The translations under genes and the position numbers were made by a program. The notes below the pieces were generated by a model. That model was not told where the DNA came from, did no database searches, and saw only the letters and a program-made list of their open reading frames with translations. Source: Phycomyces nitens (Eukaryota > Mucoromycota > Mucoromycetes > Mucorales > Phycomycetaceae). From it: a stretch of DNA of 64,000 nucleotides. The stretch's first letter is position 1, and the number at the start of each line of letters is the position of its first letter. Location of the stretch: assembly GCA_022702545.1 (NCBI GenBank), contig JAHRBC010000001.1:5766001-5830000 (forward strand). The letters run 5' to 3'. Positions 1 to 11,526 of this stretch are shown here, piece after piece.

Positions 1-607
1 AGCCCTGATTCTGACAGGTAAAAACAACAAAAGTATGAGATCCAGATCCAAGACATATATTGACACTTTGGGAATACGTTTGAGTAAAGCCTTTGCGAAA
101 AGGCTCCAAAAAAAATTTCAGCCTTCTCCGAGGGAGTTGGACAGTATAAAAGGCAGAAAAACTCAAAGATACTTGAAATATATTTTTTTCAATAAACTTT
201 GGCGTATAATAACCTGTCATTTGCGAGTAAGCAAGTGTTTCTAGGGGGGAAATACTAGGAAAATATAGTACAGCGTGTAATTTATTGGCAAATAATGGGT
301 GCCCCAATACCTAGGATTCTAAAAGTAACCATCGTTTTAAATAAATTTTGCAAAACAACTTTTCTCGCACAATTCATTTTTATTCCAATATATTCCACAT
401 GGTGAAAATATTTTAAGAAACAAGTTTAGTTCTTGAAAAAGGATACTTTTTTTAAAATAAATAAATAAATATATCTCTAGATTATACAATTAGTACAAAT
501 GAAAGATTTTTTGCTCGCACTTAATCTGAAAAATATTGTTTTTTTTTAATAAATATAACGGAGTATGAAGTCGAGTATGTACAAGTTGTTACGTACGTAC
601 TCCATCG
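1..607. other. AT-rich leader, no gene seen
   Basis: AT-rich sequence with homopolymer runs. The only open frame, at 35-244, has no recognisable motif and looks like chance. The last 100 bases are the likely 5' flank of the F-box gene. Confidence 0.5.
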
Positions 608-2482
608 ATGACGAAGATGAATAATGATATACCCTTTGAGATTCTCGTTTTAATTGCAGATAAACTGTCTATTGGAGATAGGCTCAAATGTACCCTAATC
701 TGTAAAGCATGGAATGCCCCATTCCAGTCTTCATTGTGGAAACTCATCATCATCAAGTCTCAAGAAAAGTTGGACAAGATTTGCACCGACCCAACGATTC
801 AAAAGAACATCTATCATCTGAATGGACAACACTCTCAAGAATTGTACATTGAATTTGATGGAAAGGTAACCGACACTCATCTGAGAGCATTACGACTATG
901 TTTTCCGAATTTGCGACGACTTTCCATAAAGACGGGATTGATATCATCGACTATTTTTGATGACACCCATGATCCAAAGCTTTGGAGATCATTGACGTAC
1001 CTAAATGTCTGCTCATCAAGAGACGATCTTGGAAGCATGGCAGAGGCACATCTTGATATCTTAAAGTTTACACCTTACCTCAAACGACTAGAATTCACTG
1101 GTTACAATGGTGGAGAGGGGAAATGTACATGGCAAGATATTGAGACTGTACACATGCGCTTGCCAAAGCTGGAACACTTGAGGATATGTATGGAAGGCTA
1201 TACTATCGAAAGAGATGAAATGGTTGCCTTTAAAAATATTGTCCCGGCAACAAATATAATAACGCTTGCAACTGGAATATTTGAATGGGATATACAATGG
1301 GCCTACTATTTTGCCTGCAAGTATCCAAACATTCAAAGCATGGACTGCAGTTTCGAGCCAATTTCTAGCGATTCCGATGACTATGAGAAAATATTTCCAT
1401 TGATATCGGGTGTCCAGAATCCATTTCAGTATCTAAAGAAGATCAAGATATATGAAAGCATGCTCCCTGGATGCGTACATGGCAGTATCATTCGCATTCT
1501 CAACGGACTCAATGTAAATCTAAAGACTATCAAGTACAAGGTCGACAGCTTTAGTGACGAAGACATAAAAGATACCGCAAACCATGCCATACATCGAATG
1601 CTGCACAGCAATTCAACAAGCCTAGAAAAATTTTCGGTAGACTGTCAAGTCGATCTTTCTCTGACGAATCTTTTTAACAATATTGGAATCTGCAAGAACT
1701 TGGTCGAACTACAGCTGACACTACAAATGGAAGAAATCTGGGTGGACAAAATCCTGGACCATAGCAAGGCTCTCAAGAAACTCACCATATCTAGCCATAT
1801 ATGTATGCACCTTCGAGTATTATCCAATACAATCGCTCCACATGGCCTCGAGACGCTTGAAATATACGACTCAGCAATCAGGGTCGACTCGTTCAAAAAT
1901 CTCTCTTTTGGGTGCAGAATGCTAAAGAGGATGGTTATAAATAACGTAAGCGTCTATGGAACAATCTCTCCTATCAATGGCGAACTTCGTATCGATATGG
2001 AGCACACCAACTTTACATACTTGAGACTTGATAAAGTCCATTTCGATCAAGATGGTGAAGTTCTTGGGAGAAATACCAGTATTAATTTCTTTGCTCTTTG
2101 TCCGTTGGAACTCTCTCAAAGACAAGAAGTAAATCTTTACGGGAGTGTCTCTTGTGCAGATACACCTAATTCTCTTTGGACTCATCTATACCACGACTTT
2201 ATGGACGATAATATGTGTGAGTGTATGCGCATACTCAAAAAAGATGAAGCTGCATACGTTGAAGACTATTTCAAGTCGTTCCAAAAAAATCTCAAGAATG
2301 CGGTTACCCCAGATTACGAGAGATACGCTAATGACAGTGAAGCAAACAGCAAGATGTGGAAATATGATCTTGTCCGAGGATTTGTCACCTTTCGATGCGG
2401 AAAAGCAGAACAATATGAAGTTATGGGATATATACTAAACGACACTGAACTGATAAAACTACCTGAGAAATGCAACTCTTGA
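608..2482 (+). CDS. F-box protein with leucine-rich-repeat-like C-terminus
   Basis: Single-exon 624-residue protein. The N-terminus has an F-box-like segment (about residues 5-45: IPFEILVLIADKLS, then LKCTLICKAWNAPFQSSLW), the Skp1-binding module of SCF ubiquitin ligases. The rest is a long series of irregular leucine-rich segments (for example residues near LRALRLCFPNLRRLSI, LPKLEHLRI, LKKLTISS, LETLEIYDS), as in F-box/LRR substrate receptors expanded in Mucorales. A second ATG three codons downstream (617) is an equally good start. I infer that it recruits an unknown substrate to an SCF E3 ligase. No introns are needed; the frame is open to TGA at 2480-2482. Family assignment is good, the specific role unknown. 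Confidence 0.75.
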   Translation: MTKMNNDIPFEILVLIADKLSIGDRLKCTLICKAWNAPFQSSLWKLIIIKSQEKLDKICTDPTIQKNIYHLNGQHSQELYIEFDGKVTDTHLRALRLCFPNLRRLSIKTGLISSTIFDDTHDPKLWRSLTYLNVCSSRDDLGSMAEAHLDILKFTPYLKRLEFTGYNGGEGKCTWQDIETVHMRLPKLEHLRICMEGYTIERDEMVAFKNIVPATNIITLATGIFEWDIQWAYYFACKYPNIQSMDCSFEPISSDSDDYEKIFPLISGVQNPFQYLKKIKIYESMLPGCVHGSIIRILNGLNVNLKTIKYKVDSFSDEDIKDTANHAIHRMLHSNSTSLEKFSVDCQVDLSLTNLFNNIGICKNLVELQLTLQMEEIWVDKILDHSKALKKLTISSHICMHLRVLSNTIAPHGLETLEIYDSAIRVDSFKNLSFGCRMLKRMVINNVSVYGTISPINGELRIDMEHTNFTYLRLDKVHFDQDGEVLGRNTSINFFALCPLELSQRQEVNLYGSVSCADTPNSLWTHLYHDFMDDNMCECMRILKKDEAAYVEDYFKSFQKNLKNAVTPDYERYANDSEANSKMWKYDLVRGFVTFRCGKAEQYEVMGYILNDTELIKLPEKCNS

Positions 2483-5400
2483 CGACCAACCTCGATACTT
2501 TGGATTAATATTCCAGTATATACACCCGTTACGATCCAGAATACCTTTATATGCTATCTATATGACGAGATATTCAAACCAGGAGAGCTCCAGATAATCG
2601 ATAATCGATTACTCATTTGGTTTAAAGGCATTACATTCAGACCGATTCGTGATAGTGAGCTATATATTGATATAGAAATAAAGAAGATATCGAGGCTTTG
2701 TCCTCATTAGATTATGAAATATTTTGGTTTAAATGTCCCATCTCAAGTCAATATTTCAAATGTCTTGTGTCAAGCCAATCATTCCTAATACCCACATACT
2801 TTTTGACCCAACATGGCTTTATGTCATTAATTTCAAAGTTTTTTTTTTAGTCTAGGTTACAGGCTTTTCAATAAGTTATGCAGTCTAAATTTATGCTTTG
2901 ATAGTAGATCTTCTAAGCTTACTTTGGATATAGAGTTATTCCTCTATCACTTAAGCCATATTTACTACTTAACTTGTGATCAATCTAGATCATTTGAGCT
3001 ATTTATACTTCATTATGGGTAATATATTCAATAAATAGAATCAAGCCTCAGATATTATTAGTAGGGAGTAAGAGAGCATTTACTTTAATTCTTTTTTAAA
3101 CACAAAAAATCAAGCGATTAAACAAACAGATACATATAAATTTAAAGAGGTATATGAGCAGATATTAATTTTTTTTCAAAGTCCAAGACACTTTGTTGAA
3201 AGTCACTATATTCCATAATCCTTTATATATTCCGGTTATACAACATGACTCCGTAATTGTCAACCAAATTCAAAAATAGGCACACTTGGAATACCTAGAA
3301 TTATGCTTTCATATAAGACAATATGGTCTAGACTACTCGTAATTTTTGTACACATATTAGACATGCGTCAAAGCTTTATTTCTATACTATTCTTAAAAGA
3401 AGCCTACTTTAAAGAAAGTCAAAGTGACATGGTTTCATAGAAAGCATATTCGCCCCTTTTCTTTTCAAGAGCAAGAACACCATATGTATGGGGTCTATTT
3501 TATAGAGCGACAAGTATTGAATATAGAAAGAATTGAAGCCAATGGGTATCAAAGTTTAACAACACTTGAGGCAAAAGAAACACTTGGCATAAATATTCTT
3601 GCTTTAATTTTCAAACCAAAATAATAACTAAATATAAAACGACATTGACATGAAAACGAAGGGAAAAGTTGACTTTTCGTCACTAGAAAACAATAATAAT
3701 ATTAATGCAAGGGTTATTTAGGATTAGACATAGTTGGTTGCCTTTATCAAATCACAAAATATATGAGATAATCTTTCTATACATACCAGAGTCTTGGCTC
3801 AATTGTAGACTTTACAACTTATATTTAGAAATATAGAGATTAATATTATATATCGCCCCAACACACAGACAAGTCCAAGTTAATGTTGGGCATCGGATTT
3901 TGAGAAATCAATATATTGCTTGGTGAAGTACAGAGACTTGTGTGAATACACATTGCTAGTTGTGATAATCATACAAAAGGGATATCCTCTATCTTTTACG
4001 GGATAATTGATTAGAATATGTTGTAAATATAATTAGACAAGACAAAGAAAAATATAGAAACAGTGATGGGTATATATCGCTTGTAGCCATCAGATATGTA
4101 ACACAAGTGTTTAAAATACTAAAATATATTGCTTTTTGGCTTTGTAATGTTGGGCGATGATCGGATCTTTGGTATACAGTGCGGTATGAACTGGTGGTCT
4201 TTTACAGGAAAAGGAAGTTATACGCACAGTAATGGGTAGGGGTTGGGGATAAGGCACGATGTGGGTTGCCACAGCGAAGTAATAGACAACAGAAAATAGG
4301 GTAGTTCTCTCAACGATTCAGACAATACGAAATGACCAGAGCGACCTATGTCCTCTGCGACAAATATAGACTTAACGGGAAAAGAATCTCTTTTATTCAA
4401 TTTGGCTGATAACGAGATAATATGGTCTTAGCCTCTAAGGTAGTACTATAATGTGCAATTGGAGTCGGGCACGATTCTTGGGAACCCCTTTCAGCCCAGA
4501 TCGAACTGAATAGGTGGCCGGCCCGGACAACATCACAGCTTCACAAATTACCAAGGTAGAAACTTTAAAATGGAACTGTGATACAAAAGGGTAGAATGCA
4601 TATAAATTTGGATATCTGACATAAAAAAATAAAAATATCGATATTTTAATCCCTCAAATGCCTATAGATATAGAAAATATACAATGAATATAGTTGGGAA
4701 CATACCTATATCATATATAAAGTCGCATTCTTTTATTAAATCCGATTAAAAAACCTTGTACACCAAAGCAATATTTCTACAAAACTTGTTCTTTTGGTAA
4801 CATAACTACCGTTTTTTTTTATCCAACCAAAAATGCTTCCGTTATACACTATAGCCTCTCTTTTATAGTACTCTCTTTGATAATGGGTTCTGCTATTCTT
4901 TTACTACCATTATTTTGAAAGAATGGTTTATTCTTTTTATTATAGCATGTCTTGGTTTAATTCATACTGTATGCGCACAATTATTATAGAAAAAATACTA
5001 AAAGCAAACTCTATTTAATATCACAAAACATATATAGTACAAACCTTTGTTATAAGCTATACACGCATGTGAGTACTACGTTGATATATATTAGATGATC
5101 CTTAGCAGTCATTCAATTGCTAAAATTTCATTGTTATTAGAGAAAGAAGCGATCATATAAACCTAGTACATTACTTTGTACCGTTTACAAGTGTATATTA
5201 TGCTTGTCAATTACTATACCATGCCTCTTGTTTTGAATGATTATACTGAAAGAGATCTCCAGATATAAGCACTATATGTAATAGGAGGTGAATAGAATAT
5301 GCGCTGTAAAATTAGTTGAAGAATGATATAATTATTAGATAATCGTCTTACCATAGAAAATCAACTTTGGCATATTCAAATCATGAGATTCAAAACTGAT

Positions 5401-6467
5401 TCGAATCTCATTGTAGCAAACAGAGTAATTAGCTCATTAGAAAAGAAAAGTGTATATCTTGCAGAGATTGCCAAGTGTAAAAAGGACAAACCGTATTGTA
5501 ATATAGCCGTAAAATGTTTTCGCTCTTTTGTTTCTGAAAAAAAAAGAGTTGCATTTCATTCCTAAATCAAAGGTAATCGAGCTAAAGATGCTTCAATCGG
5601 AATGTCAATCAGGTGTTTATAACCGTGCCAACCTTACATGAAGGAGGCTCATTTGGTTTTAATTCAAAGAGTCATTGCAAAGACAAGACAAGAAAAGCAA
5701 AAAAAAAGAGAAATAAAGCACACTAAGCATATGCTAAAAAATGCAATGGGGCCAATAAGAGTTGCCTAAAAGAACAATCTTAAACCCTTTGTATTATTGC
5801 TTAACACTTTCACAATACTCGTTTTTGGTGGCATAGAGCTATATTAAAGAGTAGAAATATTATATTGGTATTAGATTAGCAATAGATGATCAACAAAGCA
5901 ACCCACATAACCCATCACATAACCCACATAACCCACATAACCCGTCACATAACCCACATAACCCACCGCATAACCCAATCGAATTCACATAATATAGCGC
6001 TCTCCACCACATCTCTGCCGGTTGGCGAAAAAGGAAGGCATAAGCCAGTCGATGAATTTATTTAGTAATTAAATTATTTGTTTATTATGGTAGCTAAAAT
6101 ACTAAATGCAATAGGCCTTTTCCCAAAACAAGAACCCTCAGGTTGCTAACCCGTAATAACTATGCAGAGCTATGTATAAGAACAAGAGTATTCTAGGCAA
6201 ATAGGCTTGAGAGGAAGAATTTGAGCTTATGAAAGATGGATCTTTATTGAAGAGATTTGGATACGTATTCATACTATTTAGAACGAGACAAGAAAATAAA
6301 AGGTGTCGTTGTGGTATACATAAGCCTACGCATAACACAACGACTTGGAAGAACTGGTAATGCGAGAGGTTAATCCTTGCAGTATGCAAACAGAGTATCT
6401 TAAAGTACTTAATGAAACGGCGGTTCAGACGGGACTTGTCCCTAGGACACAACAAACCTTCATAATA
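2483..6467. other. Gene-poor AT-rich intergenic region
   Basis: Nearly 4 kb without a convincing gene. Open frames (3424-3624, 4218-4400, 5383-5565, 6138-6455 minus) are short, lack recognisable motifs and have no supporting splice structure. The one ordered feature is the tandem repeat at 5899-5976. Confidence 0.5.
5899..5976. repeat. Short tandem repeat, ACCCACATA-type units
   Basis: About eight imperfect units of ACCCACATA or ACCCATCACATA/ACCCGTCACATA follow each other without interruption. Unit length alternates between 9 and 12 bases by insertion of TCA/GTC, a pattern typical of slippage-driven minisatellites. No gene lies within 500 bp. Confidence 0.8.
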
Positions 6468-8244
6468 CTGGTTTTTTTACTTAAATTTGGCGGTTTTGTC
6501 GATAATTATTAGCAATGTAGAAAATAAGGATATAAAAATCAACCTATTCAGAAAACTTGTGCGACTTTCGAGACCCAAATATTTATTGTTTTTATTTCTT
6601 GCTTTTCTAAAAGATGACACTAGTACTTTTAATTGAAAAGAGGATTTACTTTGTCAAGTACTATGTTATATCGAATAAACCCCTTTCAATTTAAAAATAA
6701 GGTATTTATTTTGTTAATCCTATGCTCTTTTTAAGGATGTTTATATTGCAATCCTGACTGTGTTATCTCCTTGTTGAAATATATGTGATAGCCAGAGAAC
6801 AATATATATAGAGTAACATTATAGATGTTTCTTTTATCAATTATTATTTCTTAAAATATTATCAACAATGAGCAACACAAACACAGAAAATAACGAGTTA
6901 ATAGACACTGGTAAATTATCAAAATTTATAAAGTGTATTTCTCTTTGAGTATATCTTATATTGATTGGCTATATTTACTTGATGTATATTTAATAGGTTC
7001 TCAACAAAGCTCAACCAGAAAGCCGTATAAGAAGCTCACACAAGAGCTTCTGGATATATTCATGAATTCGTATGCCAACTCTGGCCAAAGCATCCGCGAG
7101 GCATCCAAAACAACTGGTATGCCTGAAAGAACAATGCATAGATGGGTCAAACGAATTGAAGACAGCCCTGGTGGGATGCCTGTCCTAAATAGAAGAGGAA
7201 GACCTGTTCATTCCCGAATAAATGAGCAGCACCTTGCTTTTCTGCAACAGGCTATTGAAGAACGACGCGAGATGACGCTCATGGAGTTGTCGAACAAACT
7301 GCAAGAAGAGTTCCCTGTGGAGTTCCCTGAAGCATTATCAGTATCTGCAATGCACAAAACAATTGTGGAGAAGCTTAACTTCACGTTAAAAAAGGCCGAA
7401 ATATACCGAATGCGCCGGAATGATGAGGAGGTGAAGCAGATGCGCTTCGAGTATGTAACACGAATAATTTCAGAAGGAGTCATACAATACAGCCGTAATT
7501 GTATCTTTGTCGATGAGGCTGGATTTAACCTGGACACCAACCGCACATAATCCAGGTCAAGAAAAAATATCCCAGCCAGAATCAAGGTCCCAACAAGTTC
7601 AAAAGGGAAGAACATCACGATTTTCGGTGCTATCAGCTGTAGAGGTGTAGAGTTGTTGGCACGACAGGTAAGCTTAAGCATAAATATTACATATCATTTT
7701 CTATATGGCTTAATGTATTTTAATTGATCATTGAACTTTACTGAATCAACCAATGCCAACAACTTTCAAAACTTCATTGAAGACTTGATTCGTTTGATCC
7801 AAAGAAGAAACATTACTGAGACACAGTACATTGTCTTTAATAACGCACCGATCCACAACACCCTCACAGAGCAAGTGTTAAGAGCTGCTGGGCATGTTCC
7901 CGTTCGCCTTCCTCCGTGATCCCCTTTCCTCAATCCCATCGAGGAGTTTTTTAGTAAACTTAAAAATGGAGTGAAGAAGCATAAACTCCTCAACCATGAT
8001 GAGCTCTTGAGCAGGATAAGTGCTTCTTGGGATACTATAACTGGAGAATATTGTCAAGGGTGAATTCGGCATAGTTTACAATTTTTTTCAAAGTACCTAA
8101 CCCGAGAAGACATGTTGTAAATAAAAATATTTTTTTACAATTTATATCATTTGATTTCTTTATCAAAAATGACCATAGCTAATAATTATTGGCAAGTGGG
8201 CCAATAAAGATTGGCAAAACTGCCAAATTTAAGTAAAAAACCAT
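6468..8244 (+). mobile_element. Tc1/mariner-like (IS630-type) DNA transposon, complete but inactive
   Basis: The element has near-perfect terminal inverted repeats of about 28 bp: the left end at 6468-6497 reads GGTTTTTTTACTTAAATTTG in its core, and the right end at 8215-8244 is its reverse complement with one T fewer. Both ends abut a TA dinucleotide (6466-6467 and 8245-8246), the canonical Tc1/mariner target duplication. Length is 1777 bp, normal for the superfamily. It carries one transposase gene, disabled by point mutations. Confidence 0.9.
6868..8120 (+). pseudogene. Tc1/mariner-like transposase pseudogene
   Basis: DDE transposase that would have cut at the flanking TIRs. Exon 1 is 6868-6910, followed by a GT-AG intron (6911-6996) and exon 2 from 6997. 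The N-terminus has a homeodomain-like HTH (QSIREASKTTGMPERTMHRWVKR) and a second HTH (TLMELSNKL). The first catalytic Asp survives in CIFVDEAGFN. The frame is broken by TAA at 7548-7550, TGA at 7917-7919 (after VRLPP, before SPFLNPIEEFF) and TGA at 8061-8063 (after QG, before IRHS). The second catalytic Asp position reads FNNAPIH instead of the family's xDNAPIH (codon AAT at 7839-7841). The third catalytic Glu (NPIEEFF) is intact. A second intron starts at 7668 (GTAAGC), but no clean AG acceptor remains before the next coding segment near 7731. Clearly inactive. Confidence 0.9.
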
Positions 8245-9324
8245 TAATCATTTAAAAGCCTACCTTTCTTTTACCCAAATAGTTTGTTTCTCACTGATGA
8301 AAAAAAAAGTATAAGCAAATGCCCTGCCCTGAACATCTTTTCTTTTTGTTTTAACTACAATTGGACATCAATAGCTGTACATTTGTATATGCATATGCTT
8401 ATGCATATGCATTGATGTATATAGTTTGTGGCACACCTCGTACTTTGAGACTGTATAAATACGCCCACACTATAAAGTACTCAAAAAACAAATAAGAAAA
8501 CCAAAGTCTTTCTTTAGTACACTTAATGGGTAATAGACACCAAAGCATTTCTGCCTTTTATACAGAATTAAATATGGATTTCTAAAGAATAACATACAGG
8601 AAATTCTCAAGGGGAAGATTGTCTTTTACACTTCCGACATAAAAAGGAGTAGGTTTCTTGTAATTTAAAGAGGGAGGATGTCTGCCAACTATTCACCTAA
8701 AGCATATACCCAAGGAAAGTATTAAGCTCTCTTGGGTGCAAAAGTATCTTATAATTGATGTACATGAATAAAAGAGAGAGAAATGTTACTTTGTGTCCAA
8801 AGTGTACGGAACACGTACACTAGTCTTTATTCAGAATAACATGCATTTAATAACTTTCAAAAAAAAAAGCCAATTGTATTTTCTATAACACATAAATCTC
8901 AGTTATCACTAATGTTTTTGAGATATTTTCAGAGCAAGTTACGACAGGGTCAGCCAAAGCTCGCAAGAAAAACAAGGTCAACAAGCACACAATAATGAAC
9001 TTTTGTAAATTTAGCATTCAAGAATAATTGGTCGCAATTTATGCACCCACAATTGTGATTTTAATATGATGAGACGAAACTAGGTTGATGTGATTTTACT
9101 ACACTCTTGGAAGGGATGTGCAAGGGAGGATAATCATCAGGATCCTACAATTTTTCTCGGGTGGCTGTATCTCAGCAAAAAAAAAGTGTGTGTGTGTGTG
9201 TGTAGGTGATCTCCTTGATTATTTAATTAGTATAAAAACCTACTTGTCTCACTCGAGCCTATTCTCGTTTACTTGTTTTCTTTTTACTTTTATACTGATA
9301 CCATTGTCCATATCGCGTTGAATA
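8245..9324. other. Intergenic region upstream of the MFS gene
   Basis: No gene seen. It contains a promoter-like patch (about 8380-8530: ATGCATATGC repeats, then TATAAATA at about 8455) that leads only into a very short frame beginning ATGGGTAATAGACACC near 8526. A (GT)n run lies at about 9186-9203. Confidence 0.5.
9231..9238 (+). promoter_or_regulatory. TATA box of the MFS transporter gene
   Basis: TATAAAAA lies 94 bases upstream of the start codon at 9325, a usual spacing for a fungal TATA promoter. A pyrimidine-rich stretch (about 9260-9300) between it and the ATG is the likely transcription start zone. Confidence 0.5.
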
Positions 9325-11526
9325 ATGTCGGTCAAAGCTGAAATTCCATCCTTTGATACCTGCAAATTAGAAACGCGTTTTGAGTCATTAACAGACATTG
9401 AAACGGCAGACGATGAACAAAATATAGCAAAGTTGATCAGGTATAATACACACCTACAGCAAGTTTTTATGATTATTCCATCTCACGCTATTTGGTATAT
9501 CAAAACTTGAAAGAAAATTGGATTATCGACTTCTTCCTATCCTGTGCATTTTGTATCTTTTGAGCTATATTGATAGGTAGCTGACAAGCAGACTAAACCT
9601 GCTTTCTATACACATCATAACAAATATTCGTATACTCAATTTCCCATAGATCAAATATCGGTAATGCCAAACTAGGTGGGTTAGAGGAGGATCTTGGACT
9701 TTCAAAAAGTGAATATCAATGGGCACTCTCGATCTTTTATTTTGCCTATGTAATATTTGATCTTCCATCAAATATTATTATGAGACGCTGGCGTCCATCT
9801 CACTGGCTTGGGATCTTGATGGGGTAACTGGGACAAGTAGATTATAAAGAAAGCTATTATTTTAATATTAACATAAAAATGTAGTTTATGGGGTATTGTT
9901 GCGACTGCAATGGCTGCATGCACAAACTTTAGCGGACTGGCTGCGTCTCGCTTTATGTTGGGTGTATTTGAAGCTGGTGAGAGCGATAGACTTTACTCTT
10001 TACTACCAACCGTATATACCTTTTACTAATCTAAATCTCTAGGCTTTTTTCCGGGTGTTATTTATTTCATGTCTTTGTGGTATACTCGCCAAGAATATGG
10101 TCGCAGAATAGGTTTATTTTGGTCGTTTGGGTCACTTGCTGGTGCATTTGGTGGTCTATTGGCATATGCAATTAGTCAGATCCCCAGCGATAGATTAAAA
10201 TCTTGGCAATGGTAAGATCAATTACAAGGTTTAGATCTGTCAGGCTTATCTTGCTTCTTTGGCACACTGCATACCTTGAAAGATACAAAGGCAAGATCGG
10301 AATCTTACATTTTCCCTGGATTTGGTTTATATAGGCTATTTATTATTGAAGGAATACCGTCCATTGTCCTCTCAATATTTGCAGCATGGTATCTGCCAAA
10401 TAGTCCAGAGACAGCCGGATTTCTTACTGGAGAAGAGCGAGGACTTGCTGTGAGTCGTCTAGCAAAAGGTAAGATTTGTCATAAGCAATTTGAATCCATT
10501 TCTTTGCATACTTATATATATATATATATATATAAAGATGGTGGCCCAGCTGATGATCATTCTTGGTCATGGCTTCAAGTATCCTCAGTATTCAATGATT
10601 GGAAAGTCTATGCGTATATGCTTATCTACATCTCAGGAACAGTTTCCCTTCAAGGCGTCACATTATTTTTACCATCCATTGTAGCTGAAATGGGAACATG
10701 GTCAAAGTCTACTGCTCAAGCACTGACAACTCCTCCATACTTTATTGCATTCCTGGCTACCCTTGGTGTATGCTATAGTTCAGGTAAGAGAAAAATGTAT
10801 TAAAGACAAGCAGCTTGTTATATATATATGTATTCTTTAAATGCCTGATTTTTAACTCACATTGTCTTTGCAGACAAGTTGTTTGAGCGTGCTTACCATA
10901 TGATTGCAATCAATGCTTTTGCAATGGTTGGGTTCCTTATTCTCATGTTTGTATCGCACGAAAACGTCGTAGCCAACTATATTGGGGCTTGTATTGTTAC
11001 TGCTTCAGTTTATGCCAATGTGTCAATAAAGGTTGCATGGTTTAACAATAACTTGTAAGTACAAAGGTTTAATCATAAAAAAGGTTTCTAATTGTCTTTA
11101 TGGATTTTCTTAGTGCTGGGCTTACTAGAAGAGCAGTAGCATCCGCTTCGATTGTATCAGTAGGAACAATTGGAGGAGCTATCGGAGGGCAAATATACTA
11201 TGGCAAGTTTATTACTCTTATTTGCATAACTGTATTGACTAGAGAGAGAAAGAGAGAGCTTGTGATATTGTTTTCCGAAAATGCCTATTTTTTTTTAATT
11301 GCTCCGTAATTCCCTAGATCCCCCTCTTTACTTTGCCGGAAACACCATTGCTTTTTGCTGCGTTGCTTTCCAGACCCTTCTTACTATTGTGGTGCGCCTC
11401 GCGCTCTTGAGAGAGAACAAGAGGCGAGATAAGATGACAAGTGAGGTTAAAGATAAAGAGATTATACGTTATGGTGGAATGGAATTAGTTGGAGACAGAC
11501 ACCCTGATTTCCGCTATGTACTCTGA
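9325..11526 (+). CDS. MFS transporter, allantoate permease (Dal5/Tna1, anion:cation symporter) family
   Basis: Plasma-membrane transporter of organic anions in the allantoate/nicotinate permease family; the substrate cannot be fixed from sequence. Ten exons give 490 residues: 9325-9440, 9514-9576, 9650-9823, 9885-9976, 10043-10211, 10335-10468, 10538-10783, 10874-11054, 11114-11202, 11318-11526. All phases agree. Family signatures are LLPILCILYLLSYIDRSNIGNAK in TM1, SWFGS-like FWSFGSLAGAFGGLLAY, the LFIIEGIPSIVLSIFAAWYLPNSPETA segment closing the N-half, and WFNNNFAGLTRRAVASA before the last helices. The length fits 12 TM helices. The last intron begins with GC (GCAAGT) instead of GT. Intron 6 ends in an (AT)n run. 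The gene is complete. Confidence 0.88.

Noticed and set aside
6138..6455. 105-codon minus-strand frame upstream of the mariner element
   Set aside because: No motif and no gene context; probably chance in AT-rich DNA.
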